From Streptomyces sp. Root1304 (GTDB lineage: Bacteria; Actinomycetota; Actinomycetes; Streptomycetales; Streptomycetaceae), in assembly GCF_001426405.1 (NCBI RefSeq), contig NZ_LMEP01000026.1, forward strand, positions 327,727 through 391,726: a DNA stretch of 64,000 bases, given 5' to 3'. Position numbers and translations under genes: made by a program. Below the pieces are notes generated by a model. The model was given only the letters and a program-made list of their open reading frames with translations, searched no databases and had not been told where the DNA came from. Positions 34,512 through 43,404 of this stretch are shown piece after piece; position 1 is the stretch's first letter, and each line of letters starts with the position of its first letter.

Positions 34512-35210
34512 GTGCGACTGACCCCCACGGAACGCGACCGGCTGCTGCTCTTCGGCGCCGCCGAGCTCGCCCGTGCCCGCCGGGCCAGGGGCCTGCGGCT
34601 CAATGTCCCCGAGGCGACCGCGCTCATCGCGGACACCGTCTGCGAGGCGGCCCGCGACGGCAGACGGCTCGCCGAGGCGATCGACGCCGCCCGCTCGGTC
34701 CTCGGCCCCGACGACGTCCTCCCCGGCGTCGCCGATGTGGTCACCGAGGTCCATGTCGAGGCCGTCTTCGACGACGGCTCGCGGCTCGCGGTCGTCTCCG
34801 ACCCGATCGGCGGGGGCGGCCTGGGCGACGGGGCGCCGGGCGCGCTGCTGCCCGGCCCCGGACACCCCGAGACCGAGCCCGCGCTCACCCTCCCGGTACG
34901 GAACACGGCGACCGTCCCCGTGAGTGTCACGTCCCACTTCCACTTCTTCGAGGTCAACCCCCGCCTCGACTTCGACCGCGCCGCCGCCTACGGCATGCGC
35001 CTGGCCATCCCGGCCGGCGCCTCCTTCCGCTTCGACCCGGGCGGCGCGGCCGAGGTCGCGCTCGTACCGATCGGCGGAGCCCGCGTCGCCATCGGCTTCG
35101 CGGGCCTGGTCGACGGGCCGCTGGACGCGCCCGGCGCGAAGGACGAGGCCCTTCGCAGGGCTGCGGCCTGCGGATATCTCGGCGCCGACGCCCCGGAGGA
35201 GGACCACTGA
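34512..35210 (+). CDS. Fused urease gamma/beta subunits
   Basis: A 232-residue UreA-UreB fusion. Residues 1-100 match UreA (LTPTERDRLLLFGAAELARA, LNVPEATALIADTVCEAARD, VEAVFDDGSRLAVVSDPI). Residues about 125-215 match UreB (VPVSVTSHFHFFEVNPRLDF, then MRLAIPAGASFRFDPGG). GTG 34512 has GGAGG 10 nt upstream. It overlaps ureC by one base (TGATG). Standard streptomycete ureases have separate ureA and ureB, so this belongs to the second, atypical urease type. It forms the structural scaffold of the hydrolase with the next gene. Confidence 0.93.
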   Translation: MRLTPTERDRLLLFGAAELARARRARGLRLNVPEATALIADTVCEAARDGRRLAEAIDAARSVLGPDDVLPGVADVVTEVHVEAVFDDGSRLAVVSDPIGGGGLGDGAPGALLPGPGHPETEPALTLPVRNTATVPVSVTSHFHFFEVNPRLDFDRAAAYGMRLAIPAGASFRFDPGGAAEVALVPIGGARVAIGFAGLVDGPLDAPGAKDEALRRAAACGYLGADAPEEDH

Positions 35211-36892
35211 TGGACCCGTACGAGTACGCATCCGTGCACGGCCCCCGGGCCGGCGACCGCGTCGTCCTGGGCGACTCCGGGCTCGTCGTCCGCGTCGAGT
35301 CGGACTCCCAGAAGCCCGGCGACGAGTTCCTCGCCGGATTCGGCAAGACAGCCCGCGACGGACTGCACCTGAAGGCCGCCGCCGTCCGGGAGACCTGCGA
35401 CGTCGTCATCAGCAACGTCCTGGTCATCGACGCCGTGCAGGGCATCCGCAAGGTGTCGATCGGCATCCGCGAGGGCCGCGTCCACGCGATCGGCCGGGCC
35501 GGAAACCCCGACACCCTCGACGGCGTCGACGTCGTCGTCGGCACCGGCACCACGATCGTCTCCGGCGAGGGCCTCATCGCCACCGCCGGCGCCGTCGACA
35601 CCCATGTCCACCTGCTCTCGCCCCGGATCATGGAGGCCTCGCTCGCCAGCGGCGTCACCACGGTCATCGGCCAGGAGTTCGGCCCCGTCTGGGGCGTCGG
35701 CGTCAACTCGCCCTGGGCCCTCAGGCACGCCTTCAACGCCTTCGACGCCTGGCCGGTCAACATCGGCTTCCTGGCCCGGGGTTCGTCCTCGGACCCGGCG
35801 CCGCTGGTGGAGGCCCTCGCCGAGGGCGGCGCCTCCGGCTTCAAGGTGCACGAGGACATGGGCGCCCACACCCGTGCCCTGGACACCGCGCTGCGGGTCG
35901 CCGAGGAGCACGACGTCCAGGTCGCCCTGCACAGCGACGGCCTCAACGAGTGCCTGTCGGTGGAGGACACCCTGAGCGTCCTGGAAGGCCGTACGATCCA
36001 CGCCTTCCACATCGAGGGCTGCGGCGGCGGGCACGTGCCCAACGTCCTCAAGATGGCCGGCGTGCCGAACGTCATCGGCTCCTCCACCAACCCCACCCTG
36101 CCCTTCGGCCGCGACGCGGTCGCCGAGCACTACGGGATGATCGTCTCCGTCCACGACCTGAAGACCGACCTCCCGGGCGACGCCGCCATGGCGCGCGACC
36201 GGATCCGGGCCGGGACGATGGGCGCGGAGGACGTCCTGCACGACCTCGGCGCGATCGGGATCACCTCCTCCGACGCGCAGGGGATGGGAAGGGCCGGCGA
36301 GACCGTACGCCGGACCTTCGCCATGGCCGGGAAGATGAAGGCCGAGCTGGGGCCCATGGAGGGCGACGGCGCGCACGACGACAACGCGCGCGTGCTGCGC
36401 TACCTGGCCAAGCTCACCATCAACCCGGCCATCGCCCACGGCCTCGCCCACGAGATCGGCTCGATCGAGGTCGGCAAGCTGGCCGACATCGTGCTGTGGA
36501 AGCCGCAGTTCTTCGGCGCCAAGCCACAGCTGGTGCTGAAGTCCGGCTTCCCCGCGTGGGGGGTCGTGGGCGATCCGAACGCCGCCACCGACACCTGTGA
36601 GCCGCTCGTCCTCGGCCCGCTCTTCGGCGCGCACGGCGCCACGGCCGCCGACCTCTCGGTCGCGTTCGTCGCCCGGGCCGCCGTCGACCTCGGCTCCGAC
36701 GCGATGCCGACCCGCCGCCGCCGGGTCGCCGTGCGCGGCACCCGCGGCATCGGCCCCGCCGACCTGAGGTTCAACTCCCGGGTCGGCGACGTCCAGGTCG
36801 ACGGCCGCACCGGCCTGGTCTCCCTGGACGGCGCGCCGATCCGCTCCGAGGCGGCCGAGTCCGTCTCCCTCAACCGCCTCTACTTCCTCTAG
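35210..36892 (+). CDS. Divergent urease alpha subunit (UreC homologue)
   Basis: A 560-residue amidohydrolase-type nickel enzyme. Active-site residues are kept: His132 and His134 (DTHVHL), the carbamylated Lys212 and His214/Asp216 (FKVHED), His241, His267, the flap His315, Arg331 and Asp355 (SSDAQGMG). The flap signature changes, however: canonical CHHL reads VHDL (Cys to Val at 314, His to Asp at 316). The substrate-loop segment, normally GTGPA..TCTPG, reads EFGPVWGVGVNSPW. No ureD/E/F/G lies nearby, so metallation would depend on genes elsewhere or not need them. Urea may not be the substrate. Confidence 0.9.
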   Translation: MDPYEYASVHGPRAGDRVVLGDSGLVVRVESDSQKPGDEFLAGFGKTARDGLHLKAAAVRETCDVVISNVLVIDAVQGIRKVSIGIREGRVHAIGRAGNPDTLDGVDVVVGTGTTIVSGEGLIATAGAVDTHVHLLSPRIMEASLASGVTTVIGQEFGPVWGVGVNSPWALRHAFNAFDAWPVNIGFLARGSSSDPAPLVEALAEGGASGFKVHEDMGAHTRALDTALRVAEEHDVQVALHSDGLNECLSVEDTLSVLEGRTIHAFHIEGCGGGHVPNVLKMAGVPNVIGSSTNPTLPFGRDAVAEHYGMIVSVHDLKTDLPGDAAMARDRIRAGTMGAEDVLHDLGAIGITSSDAQGMGRAGETVRRTFAMAGKMKAELGPMEGDGAHDDNARVLRYLAKLTINPAIAHGLAHEIGSIEVGKLADIVLWKPQFFGAKPQLVLKSGFPAWGVVGDPNAATDTCEPLVLGPLFGAHGATAADLSVAFVARAAVDLGSDAMPTRRRRVAVRGTRGIGPADLRFNSRVGDVQVDGRTGLVSLDGAPIRSEAAESVSLNRLYFL

Positions 36893-36902
36893 GACCCGAC
36901 TC

Positions 36903-37940
36903 ATGACCTTCCGCATGCCCGCCGAGTGGATGCCGCACGAGCGCACCTGGATGGCCTGGCCCAGCACCAACCCCACCTTCACCGACGAGCGGGAACTCGC
37001 CGAGGCCCGTACGGCCTGGGCTTCGGTGGCCCGCGCCGTGCGTCGCTTCGAGCCGGTGACGCTGGTCGTCGGCCCGGGCGACGCGGAGTCCGCGCGCGCC
37101 CTCGTCGGTGCGGACGTCGACCTGGTCGAGCGGGACCTCGACGACGCCTGGATGCGGGACATCGGCCCGACCTTCGTCACCGACGGCACCGAACTGGCCG
37201 CCGTGGACTGGGTGTTCAACGGCTGGGGCGGCCAGGACTGGGCCCGCTGGGAGCACGACTCCAAGATCGCCCGCCATGTCGCGGACCTCGCCGGCGTCCC
37301 CGTCCACTCCTCCCCGCTCGTCAACGAGGGCGGCGCGATCCACGTCGACGGCGAGGGCACGGTCCTGCTGACCGACACCGTCCAGCTCGGCTCCGGCCGC
37401 AACCCCGGCTGGACCCGCGAGCAGGTCGAGGCCGAGGTCCACGCGCGGCTCGGCACGACGAAGGCGATCTGGCTGCCGCACGGCCTCAGCGGCGACTACG
37501 GCCTGTACGGCACCCAGGGCCATGTCGACATCGTCGCCGCCTTCGCCCGCCCCGGCACCGTCCTCGTCCACAGCCAGCAGGACCCGGCGCACCCGGACCA
37601 CGAGCGCTCGCGGACGTACGTGAACCTCCTGCGCGGCGAGACCGACGCCCAGGGCCGCCCCCTGGAGGTCATCGAGGTCCCGGCCCCCACCGTCCTCAAG
37701 GACGAGGAGGGCGACTGGGCCGACTACTCGTACATCAACCACTACCTGTGCAACGGCGGCGTGGTCCTCTGCGCCTTCGACGACCCCCACGACGAGCTCG
37801 CCGCCGGGATCTTCCGCCGCCTCTTCCCGGAACGCGAGGTCGTCCTGGTCGACGCGCGGACGATCTTCGCAGGTGGGGGCGGTATCCACTGCATCACCCA
37901 GCAGCAGCCGAAGGTCCGGGGCGGGCAGGGCATGAGGTAG
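36903..37940 (+). CDS. Agmatine deiminase / peptidyl-arginine deiminase family enzyme
   Basis: A 345-residue guanidino-modifying enzyme (PF04371 type). N-terminal substrate loop MPAEWMPHERTWMAWP; catalytic Asp/Arg in DDAWMRDIGPTF; catalytic His in GTQGHVDI; nucleophilic Cys in GGGGIHCITQQQP. Known members turn agmatine into N-carbamoylputrescine plus ammonia. The usual TDDDTDGH segment is replaced by SGDYGLYGTQGH, so the guanidine substrate may differ. It starts 10 bp after ureC (ATG 36903, or 36915), so it is co-transcribed with it. Confidence 0.9.
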   Translation: MTFRMPAEWMPHERTWMAWPSTNPTFTDERELAEARTAWASVARAVRRFEPVTLVVGPGDAESARALVGADVDLVERDLDDAWMRDIGPTFVTDGTELAAVDWVFNGWGGQDWARWEHDSKIARHVADLAGVPVHSSPLVNEGGAIHVDGEGTVLLTDTVQLGSGRNPGWTREQVEAEVHARLGTTKAIWLPHGLSGDYGLYGTQGHVDIVAAFARPGTVLVHSQQDPAHPDHERSRTYVNLLRGETDAQGRPLEVIEVPAPTVLKDEEGDWADYSYINHYLCNGGVVLCAFDDPHDELAAGIFRRLFPEREVVLVDARTIFAGGGGIHCITQQQPKVRGGQGMR

Positions 37941-37944
37941 AACG

Positions 37945-37959
37945 TACGGGTGACCCGTA
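37945..37959. promoter_or_regulatory. Palindrome overlapping the TetR start codon
   Basis: TACGGGTGACCCGTA is a perfect 15-bp palindrome that contains the GTG start at 37950-37952. TAGAAC (37938-37943) is 6 nt upstream of that GTG, the distance of a leaderless -10, and would place transcription start inside the palindrome. Confidence 0.45.
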
Positions 37960-38585
37960 TGGACCCCTCCCACCCCGCCCCGGCGCACCGCCGGCGCAAC
38001 CAGGCCGCCCCGCCCCGTGAGGACGTGCTCGCGGCCGCGATGGACACCATCGCGGAGCGCGGGCTCGACGGACTCACCATGGCCGGGCTCGGGCGGCAGG
38101 TCGGGATGAGCAGCGGGCATCTCCTCTACTACTTCCGGACCAAGGACGAGCTGCTGCTGCAGACCCTGGAGTGGAGCGAGGGGCGGCTCGGCGCCGAGCG
38201 GAGCGCGCTGCTGTCCCGGCCGGGGACGGCGCGCGACCGGCTCGACGGGTACGTCGAGGTGTACGTGCCCGACGGGCCGCGCGACCCGCACTGGACCCTC
38301 TGGCTGGAGGTCTGGAACCGCTCGCAGAACGCCGACGACGACGCCCGCGCCCGGCAGGCCGCCATCGAGGGGGCCTGGCACCGGGACCTGGTCGCGATCC
38401 TGGCCGAGGGCGTCTCGCGCGGCGAGTTCCGGGCCGTCGACCCGGACCGGTTCGCCACCCGGACGCGGGCCCTGCTCGACGGCTTCAGCGTGCACGTGGC
38501 CGTCGGCATCCCGGGCACCGGCCGTGAGCAAGTCCTCGCACATGTACGGGAGTTCATCTCCGAAACACTGATCTCGCGACCGTAA
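37950..38585 (+). CDS. TetR-family regulator of the urease-like cluster
   Basis: A 211-residue regulator with the helix-turn-helix GLDGLTMAGLGRQVGMSSGH followed by LLYYFRTKDELLLQTL, and a BetI/AefR-like C-terminal ligand domain. It starts at GTG 37950 (or ATG 37959), 9 bp after the deiminase stop. It lies between the catabolic genes and the transporter gene, so it most likely represses the cluster and senses its substrate. This is inferred from position and from the operator-like repeats at 34395-34480. Confidence 0.92.
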   Translation: MTRMDPSHPAPAHRRRNQAAPPREDVLAAAMDTIAERGLDGLTMAGLGRQVGMSSGHLLYYFRTKDELLLQTLEWSEGRLGAERSALLSRPGTARDRLDGYVEVYVPDGPRDPHWTLWLEVWNRSQNADDDARARQAAIEGAWHRDLVAILAEGVSRGEFRAVDPDRFATRTRALLDGFSVHVAVGIPGTGREQVLAHVREFISETLISRP

Positions 38586-38660
38586 GGCACGTAAGTACTC
38601 CCGATCGTTGCGCGCTGCACCCTTGTTGGGTCCGCGCTCCCTCCGGCACGGTTCCTGCCC

Positions 38661-39989
38661 ATGGGACGAGAGCACTGGAAGAAGATCTGGGTCGGGTCCG
38701 CGGGCAACATGGTCGAGTGGTTCGACTGGTTCGTCTACGCGAGCTTCGCCACCTACTTCGCGGGGGCGTTCTTCCCCGAGGGCAACGACACCGCCAAGCT
38801 CATGAACACCGCGGGCATCTTCGCCGTCGGCTTCTTCATGCGGCCCGTCGGCGGCTGGCTCCTCGGCCGGGTCGGCGACCGCAAGGGCCGCAAGGCCGCC
38901 CTCACCCTCACCGTCACCCTGATGTCCGCCTCCGCGCTGCTCATCGCGGTCGCCCCCACCTACTCCGTCGCCGGATACGGCGGCGCCGCCGTCCTGCTGC
39001 TCGCCCGCCTGCTCCAGGGACTCTCCGTCGGCGGCGAGTACGCCGCCAGCGCCACCTACCTCACCGAGGCCTCCGCCCCGGAGCACCGCGGCTTCGCCTC
39101 CAGCTTCCAGTACGTCTCGATGACCGCCGGCCAGATCCTCGGACTCGGCCTGCTCCTGGTCCTCCAGCACACCCTGTCCACCGAGGCCCTGCACAGCTGG
39201 GGCTGGCGCGTCCCCTTCGTCGTCGGCGCCCTCGGCGCGGCCGTCGTCTTCTACCTCCGCCGCACCATGCTGGAGACGGAGGTGTACGCGGAGACCGCCG
39301 ACGACGCGGTCGCGGGCGACCAGAAGGGCACCCTCAAGGCCCTCTGGGCGCACAGGCGCGAGGCCTTCCTCGTCATCGCGCTCACCATGGGCGGCACCGT
39401 GGCGTACTACACGTACACCACCTACCTCACCAAGTACCTCTCCAACTCCGCCGGGCTGCCCAAGCAGACCGCCACCCTGGTCTCCTTCTGCGCCCTCATC
39501 GTCTTCGCCTGCCTCCAGCCGCTGGCCGGCCGCCTCTCCGACCGGATCGGCCGCCGCCCGCTGCTCATCACCTTCGCGGTCGGCTCCACGCTCCTCACCG
39601 TGCCGATCATGACGATGCTCCGGCACGCGGGCTCCTTCTGGCCGGCCCTCGGGCTCTCCCTCCTCGCGCTCGTCGTCGTCACCGGCTACACCTCCATCAA
39701 CGCCTGCGTGAAGGCCGAGCTGTTCCCCACCGGCATCCGCGCGCTCGGCGTCGCCCTGCCGTACGCCATCGCCAACGCCCTCTTCGGAGGCACCGCCGAA
39801 TACGTCGCCCTGTGGTTCAAGGACGCCGGGATCGAGTCGGGCTTCTTCTGGTACGTGGCCGGCTGCGCGGCCGTCTCGCTGGTCGTCTACCTCGCGATGC
39901 GGGAGACCCGGGACATCGACCTGGGCCGGGTGGGCACGGACGGCACCGCGCTGCCGGGCCGGAAACGAGATCAACTGCCCGTATCGTGA
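38661..39989 (+). CDS. MHS-family (MFS) metabolite:H+ symporter
   Basis: A 442-residue transporter with 12 helices. The N-terminus KKIWVGSAGNMVEWFDWFVY, the loop GRVGDRKGRKAALT, RLLQGLSVGGEYAA, and the repeated GRLSDRIGRRPLL loop place it in the alpha-ketoglutarate/proline/shikimate permease group (KgtP-like). It ends the nitrogen cluster and may import a dicarboxylate or amino-type compound. No ribosome site precedes ATG 38661; the 75-bp gap has a short inverted repeat ACCC-N5-GGGT. Confidence 0.92.
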   Translation: MGREHWKKIWVGSAGNMVEWFDWFVYASFATYFAGAFFPEGNDTAKLMNTAGIFAVGFFMRPVGGWLLGRVGDRKGRKAALTLTVTLMSASALLIAVAPTYSVAGYGGAAVLLLARLLQGLSVGGEYAASATYLTEASAPEHRGFASSFQYVSMTAGQILGLGLLLVLQHTLSTEALHSWGWRVPFVVGALGAAVVFYLRRTMLETEVYAETADDAVAGDQKGTLKALWAHRREAFLVIALTMGGTVAYYTYTTYLTKYLSNSAGLPKQTATLVSFCALIVFACLQPLAGRLSDRIGRRPLLITFAVGSTLLTVPIMTMLRHAGSFWPALGLSLLALVVVTGYTSINACVKAELFPTGIRALGVALPYAIANALFGGTAEYVALWFKDAGIESGFFWYVAGCAAVSLVVYLAMRETRDIDLGRVGTDGTALPGRKRDQLPVS

Positions 39990-40032
39990 GACCCGCGGCC
40001 CGTCGATCCTCCACCTGTGTCAGACTTCCGGC

Positions 40033-40089
40033 GTGCTCGCTACCACCATGATTATCGGCAGCAGCGCGCCGGTCCGCAGTGACCGCTGA
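40033..40089 (+). CDS. Probable cimA leader peptide MLATTMIIGSSAPVRSDR
   Basis: An 18-codon frame from GTG 40033 (or 13 codons from ATG 40048, MIIGSS...) carries Leu, two Thr and Ile-Ile codons, then ends before a hairpin and a T-rich terminator upstream of cimA. Ile codons fit regulation by isoleucine, the end product of the citramalate route. CAGACT lies 6 nt before the GTG, so it may be leaderless. There is no ribosome site. Confidence 0.6.
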   Translation: MLATTMIIGSSAPVRSDR

Positions 40090-40144
40090 CGCGTGGAACG
40101 ATCCCCACGCAGGGCGGACACCGTGCCCCAGACCCGCGCGCAGA

Positions 40145-40170
40145 CCTCTCGCACCCGCGAGGGGTTTTTT
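40145..40170 (+). terminator. cimA attenuator terminator
   Basis: CCTCTCGC (40145-40152) pairs with GCGAGGGG (40157-40164), followed by six T. It is 102 bp upstream of the cimA start and closely resembles the ilvB attenuator terminator. A GCGTGG/CCACGC hairpin lies between it and the leader peptide. Confidence 0.85.
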
Positions 40171-40272
40171 CGTTTTCCGGCCCCACCCACGCCGGAAACG
40201 GACGGCGCGTGAGAATGGGGGCAAGTGGATCCATACCTTCCGGAGCCACATCCGACAGGAGCCATCACAGCC

Positions 40273-41889
40273 ATGACCACGGAGAACGCCGAGAGCTCGC
40301 GCCTCGACGACAGCTTCCATGTCTTCGACACGACGCTGCGCGACGGGGCGCAGCGTGAAGGCATCAACCTCACCGTCGCGGACAAGCTGACCATCGCGCG
40401 ACACCTCGACGAGTTCGGCGTGGGCTTCATCGAGGGCGGCTGGCCCGGCGCCAACCCGCGCGACACGGAGTTCTTCGCCCGCGCCACCCAGGAGATCGCG
40501 TTCAGGAACGCGCAGCTCGTCGCCTTCGGGGCCACCCGCAGGGCCGGCGGCAAGGCCGCCGAGGACCCGCAGGTCAAGGCACTCCTCGACTCCGGCGCCC
40601 CGGTCGTCACCCTGGTCGCCAAGTCGCACGACCGGCACGTCGAGCTGGCCCTGCGCACCACCCTCGACGAGAACCTGGAGATGGTCCGCGACACCGTCGC
40701 CTTCCTGACCTCGCAGGGCCGCCGGGTCTTCGTCGACTGCGAGCACTTCTTCGACGGCTACAAGGCCAACCCCGACTACGCCAAGGCCGTCGTCCGCGCC
40801 GCGCACGAGGCCGGCGCCGACGTCGTCATCCTCTGCGACACCAACGGCGGCATGCTCCCCGCCCAGATCCAGGCCGTCGTCGCCACCGTCCTCGCCGACA
40901 CCGGCGCCCGCCTCGGCATCCACGCCCAGGACGACACCGGCTGCGCCGTCGCCAACACCCTCGCCGCCGTCGACGCCGGCGCCACCCACGTCCAGTGCAC
41001 CGCGAACGGCTACGGCGAGCGGGTCGGCAACGCCAACCTCTTCCCCGTCGTCGCGGCCCTGGAACTCAAGTACGGCAAGAAGGTGCTGCCCGACGGCGCC
41101 CTCGCCGAGATGACCCGGATCTCGCACGCCATCGCCGAGGTCGTCAACCTGACGCCCTCCACCCACCAACCGTACGTCGGCGTCTCCGCCTTCGCGCACA
41201 AGGCCGGCCTCCACGCCTCCGCGATCAAGGTCGACCCGGACCTCTACCAGCACATCGACCCCGAGCTGGTCGGCAACACCATGCGGATGCTGGTCTCCGA
41301 CATGGCCGGCCGCGCCTCCATCGAGCTCAAGGGCAAGGAGCTGGGCGTCGACCTCGGCGACGACCGCGCCCTCGTCGGCCGGGTCGTCGAGCGGGTCAAG
41401 GAGCGCGAGCTCCAGGGCTACACGTACGAGGCCGCCGACGCCTCCTTCGAGCTGCTGCTCCGCGAGGAGGCGGAGGGCCGGGCCCGCCGCTACTTCCGTA
41501 CGGAGTCCTGGCGCGCGATCGTCGAGGACCGCCCCGACGGCACCCACGCCAACGAGGCCACCGTGAAGCTCTGGGCGAAGGGCGAGCGGATCGTCGCCAC
41601 CGCCGAGGGCAACGGCCCCGTCAACGCCCTGGACCGGGCGATCAGGGTCGGCCTGGAGCGGATCTACCCGCAGCTGGCCAAGTTCGAGCTGACCGACTAC
41701 AAGGTCCGCATCCTGGAGGGCCGCCACGGCACCGAGTCCACGACCCGGGTCCTGGTGACCACCAGCGACGGCAACGGCGAGTGGTCCACGGTCGGCGTGG
41801 GCGAGAACGTCATCGCGGCCTCCTGGCAGGCCCTGGAGGACGCCTTCACGTACGGACTGCTGCGGGCGGGCATCGACCCGGCCGAATAG
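40273..41889 (+). CDS. cimA: (R)-citramalate synthase
   Basis: A 538-residue enzyme condensing pyruvate and acetyl-CoA into citramalate, a threonine-independent route to isoleucine. The HMGL-type barrel starts with FDTTLRDGAQREGINLT; HAQDDTGCAVANTLAAV and the downstream ANGYGERVGN carry the metal-binding residues. A C-terminal LeuA-type dimerisation/allosteric domain follows. ATG 40273 has AGGAG about 10 nt upstream. In older annotations it appears as leuA2. It lies behind its own attenuator. Confidence 0.94.
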   Translation: MTTENAESSRLDDSFHVFDTTLRDGAQREGINLTVADKLTIARHLDEFGVGFIEGGWPGANPRDTEFFARATQEIAFRNAQLVAFGATRRAGGKAAEDPQVKALLDSGAPVVTLVAKSHDRHVELALRTTLDENLEMVRDTVAFLTSQGRRVFVDCEHFFDGYKANPDYAKAVVRAAHEAGADVVILCDTNGGMLPAQIQAVVATVLADTGARLGIHAQDDTGCAVANTLAAVDAGATHVQCTANGYGERVGNANLFPVVAALELKYGKKVLPDGALAEMTRISHAIAEVVNLTPSTHQPYVGVSAFAHKAGLHASAIKVDPDLYQHIDPELVGNTMRMLVSDMAGRASIELKGKELGVDLGDDRALVGRVVERVKERELQGYTYEAADASFELLLREEAEGRARRYFRTESWRAIVEDRPDGTHANEATVKLWAKGERIVATAEGNGPVNALDRAIRVGLERIYPQLAKFELTDYKVRILEGRHGTESTTRVLVTTSDGNGEWSTVGVGENVIAASWQALEDAFTYGLLRAGIDPAE

Positions 41890-41942
41890 TCCCGCATGGT
41901 CCGACCGTGTTCTGTTTCGTCCGGTTCGGGTAGCGTCGAACC

Positions 41943-43301
41943 ATGAGGAACAGGGCGATGTCCGTGTGGTCGGCCCTCGCCGGGCTGACGCTTCTCCTGC
42001 TGATGGCTCTGGCGCCCACCGCGGGCGCCAGGGCCACGGGCGTGTCCGACGCGGCCGCCGCCCTGAAACAGGGCCCGGTCTACGTCGACCCCGGCGCCGC
42101 CGACCAGCTCTCCAAGGCCGACGCGGACGCCCTCGCCCAGAAGATCAAGAACGCGGACAAGCCGCTGTTCGTGGCGGTCCTGCCCGCGACCGCGGAGTTC
42201 CCGCCGAAGGACCTGGTACTGAAGCTGCGGACGCAGACCGGGATCACCGGCCTGTACGCGGTCCGGCTCGGCAACGGGTTCAACGCGCAGGCCGACGCCT
42301 CGGTGATGTCCCCGGACGCGGTGCGCAACATCATCACCTCCGTGCGCGAGCCCGGCGTCGACGCGGTCACCGAGCTGAACAACTTCGTCGACCTCGCCCT
42401 GCCCACCATGCACGGCTCCGCCCCCGCCGGCTGGGGCTCCGTCGGCACCGACTCAGGGGTCCCGGTCGCCGGACTCGTCACCCTCGGCGCCGTGGTCGTC
42501 GCCGGCGGCGCGGGCGCCTACGCGGTCGTGCGCCGCAACCGGCTCCGCAAGGAGGCCGAGGAGCGCGCCGCCCTCGACAAGCTCCGGGTCGTCGTCGACG
42601 AGGACATCACCGCCTTCGGTGAGGAACTCGAACGGCTCGACTTCCACCCCGCCGAGGCCGGCGCCACCGACGCCATGCGCGGCGACTACGAACGCGCCCT
42701 CGACTCGTACGACACCGCCAAGTCCCTGATGGCCGCCGCGGGCCGCCCCCATGACGTCCGCGCGGTCACCCAGGCCCTGGAGGACGGCCGCTACTCCCTC
42801 GCGGTGCTCGCCGCCCGCCGTGAGTCCCGCCCGCTGCCCGAGCGCCGCGCCCCCTGCTTCTTCGACCCGCGCCACGGCCCCTCCACCGAGGACCGCACCT
42901 GGTCCCCGGCCGGCGGCGCCGCCCGCGAGGTCCCGGTCTGCGCCGCCGACGCGGCCCGCCTGGACGACGGGCTCGACCCGGTGGCCCGCACGGTCGACGC
43001 GGACGGCGTCCGCCGCCCCTACTGGGAGGCGGGCCCCGCCTACGGCCCCTGGGCCGGCGGCTACTTCGGCGGCGGCATGCTCCCGGGCCTCCTCATGGGC
43101 ACCATGCTCGGCTCGATGCTCTCCACCCCGGCCTACGCCGCCGAGTACGGCGGCGGTGACTTCCAGGGCGGTGACTTCTCGGGAGCCGACTTCGACTCCG
43201 GCGACTTCGGGTCGAGCGACTTCGGCGGCGGTGACGGCGGCGGCTTCGGGGGCGGCGACTTCGGTGGTGGCGGCGGATTCGACGGCGGAGGCGGCTTCTA
43301 G
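41943..43301 (+). CDS. Membrane protein with Gly/Asp/Phe-rich C-terminal tail
   Basis: A 452-residue protein: a signal or helix at residues 6-28, an extracytoplasmic domain to about 175, a membrane helix at about 180-200 followed by a basic stop, and a cytoplasmic part. The last 50 residues are repeated GGDF/SGDF/GGGDF units rich in Gly and Phe. A TAGCGT box at 41931-41936 lies 6 nt from ATG 41943, suggesting leaderless expression. The N-terminal half resembles TPM-type actinobacterial membrane proteins, but I assign no function. Confidence 0.85.
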   Translation: MRNRAMSVWSALAGLTLLLLMALAPTAGARATGVSDAAAALKQGPVYVDPGAADQLSKADADALAQKIKNADKPLFVAVLPATAEFPPKDLVLKLRTQTGITGLYAVRLGNGFNAQADASVMSPDAVRNIITSVREPGVDAVTELNNFVDLALPTMHGSAPAGWGSVGTDSGVPVAGLVTLGAVVVAGGAGAYAVVRRNRLRKEAEERAALDKLRVVVDEDITAFGEELERLDFHPAEAGATDAMRGDYERALDSYDTAKSLMAAAGRPHDVRAVTQALEDGRYSLAVLAARRESRPLPERRAPCFFDPRHGPSTEDRTWSPAGGAAREVPVCAADAARLDDGLDPVARTVDADGVRRPYWEAGPAYGPWAGGYFGGGMLPGLLMGTMLGSMLSTPAYAAEYGGGDFQGGDFSGADFDSGDFGSSDFGGGDGGGFGGGDFGGGGGFDGGGGF

Positions 43302-43311
43302 CGTCCTGCCG

Positions 43312-43341
43312 GACCCCGACCCCGACCCCGACCCCGACCCG
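43312..43341. repeat. Hexanucleotide tandem repeat (GACCCC)n
   Basis: Four perfect and one imperfect GACCCC units sit just after the stop of the 43301 gene; degenerate copies continue to about 43400. It fills the gap between two converging genes. Confidence 0.9.
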
Positions 43342-43404
43342 GGCCGCGACCCCGACCCGTACCCCGGCCCCGGTCTTGACCTCGACCCCGGTCGCCGACG
43401 TGCC

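Noticed and set aside
43312..43341. (GACCCC)n considered as coding Asp-Pro repeats extending the upstream protein
   Set aside because: It lies after a clear stop codon and no start or ribosome site precedes it.
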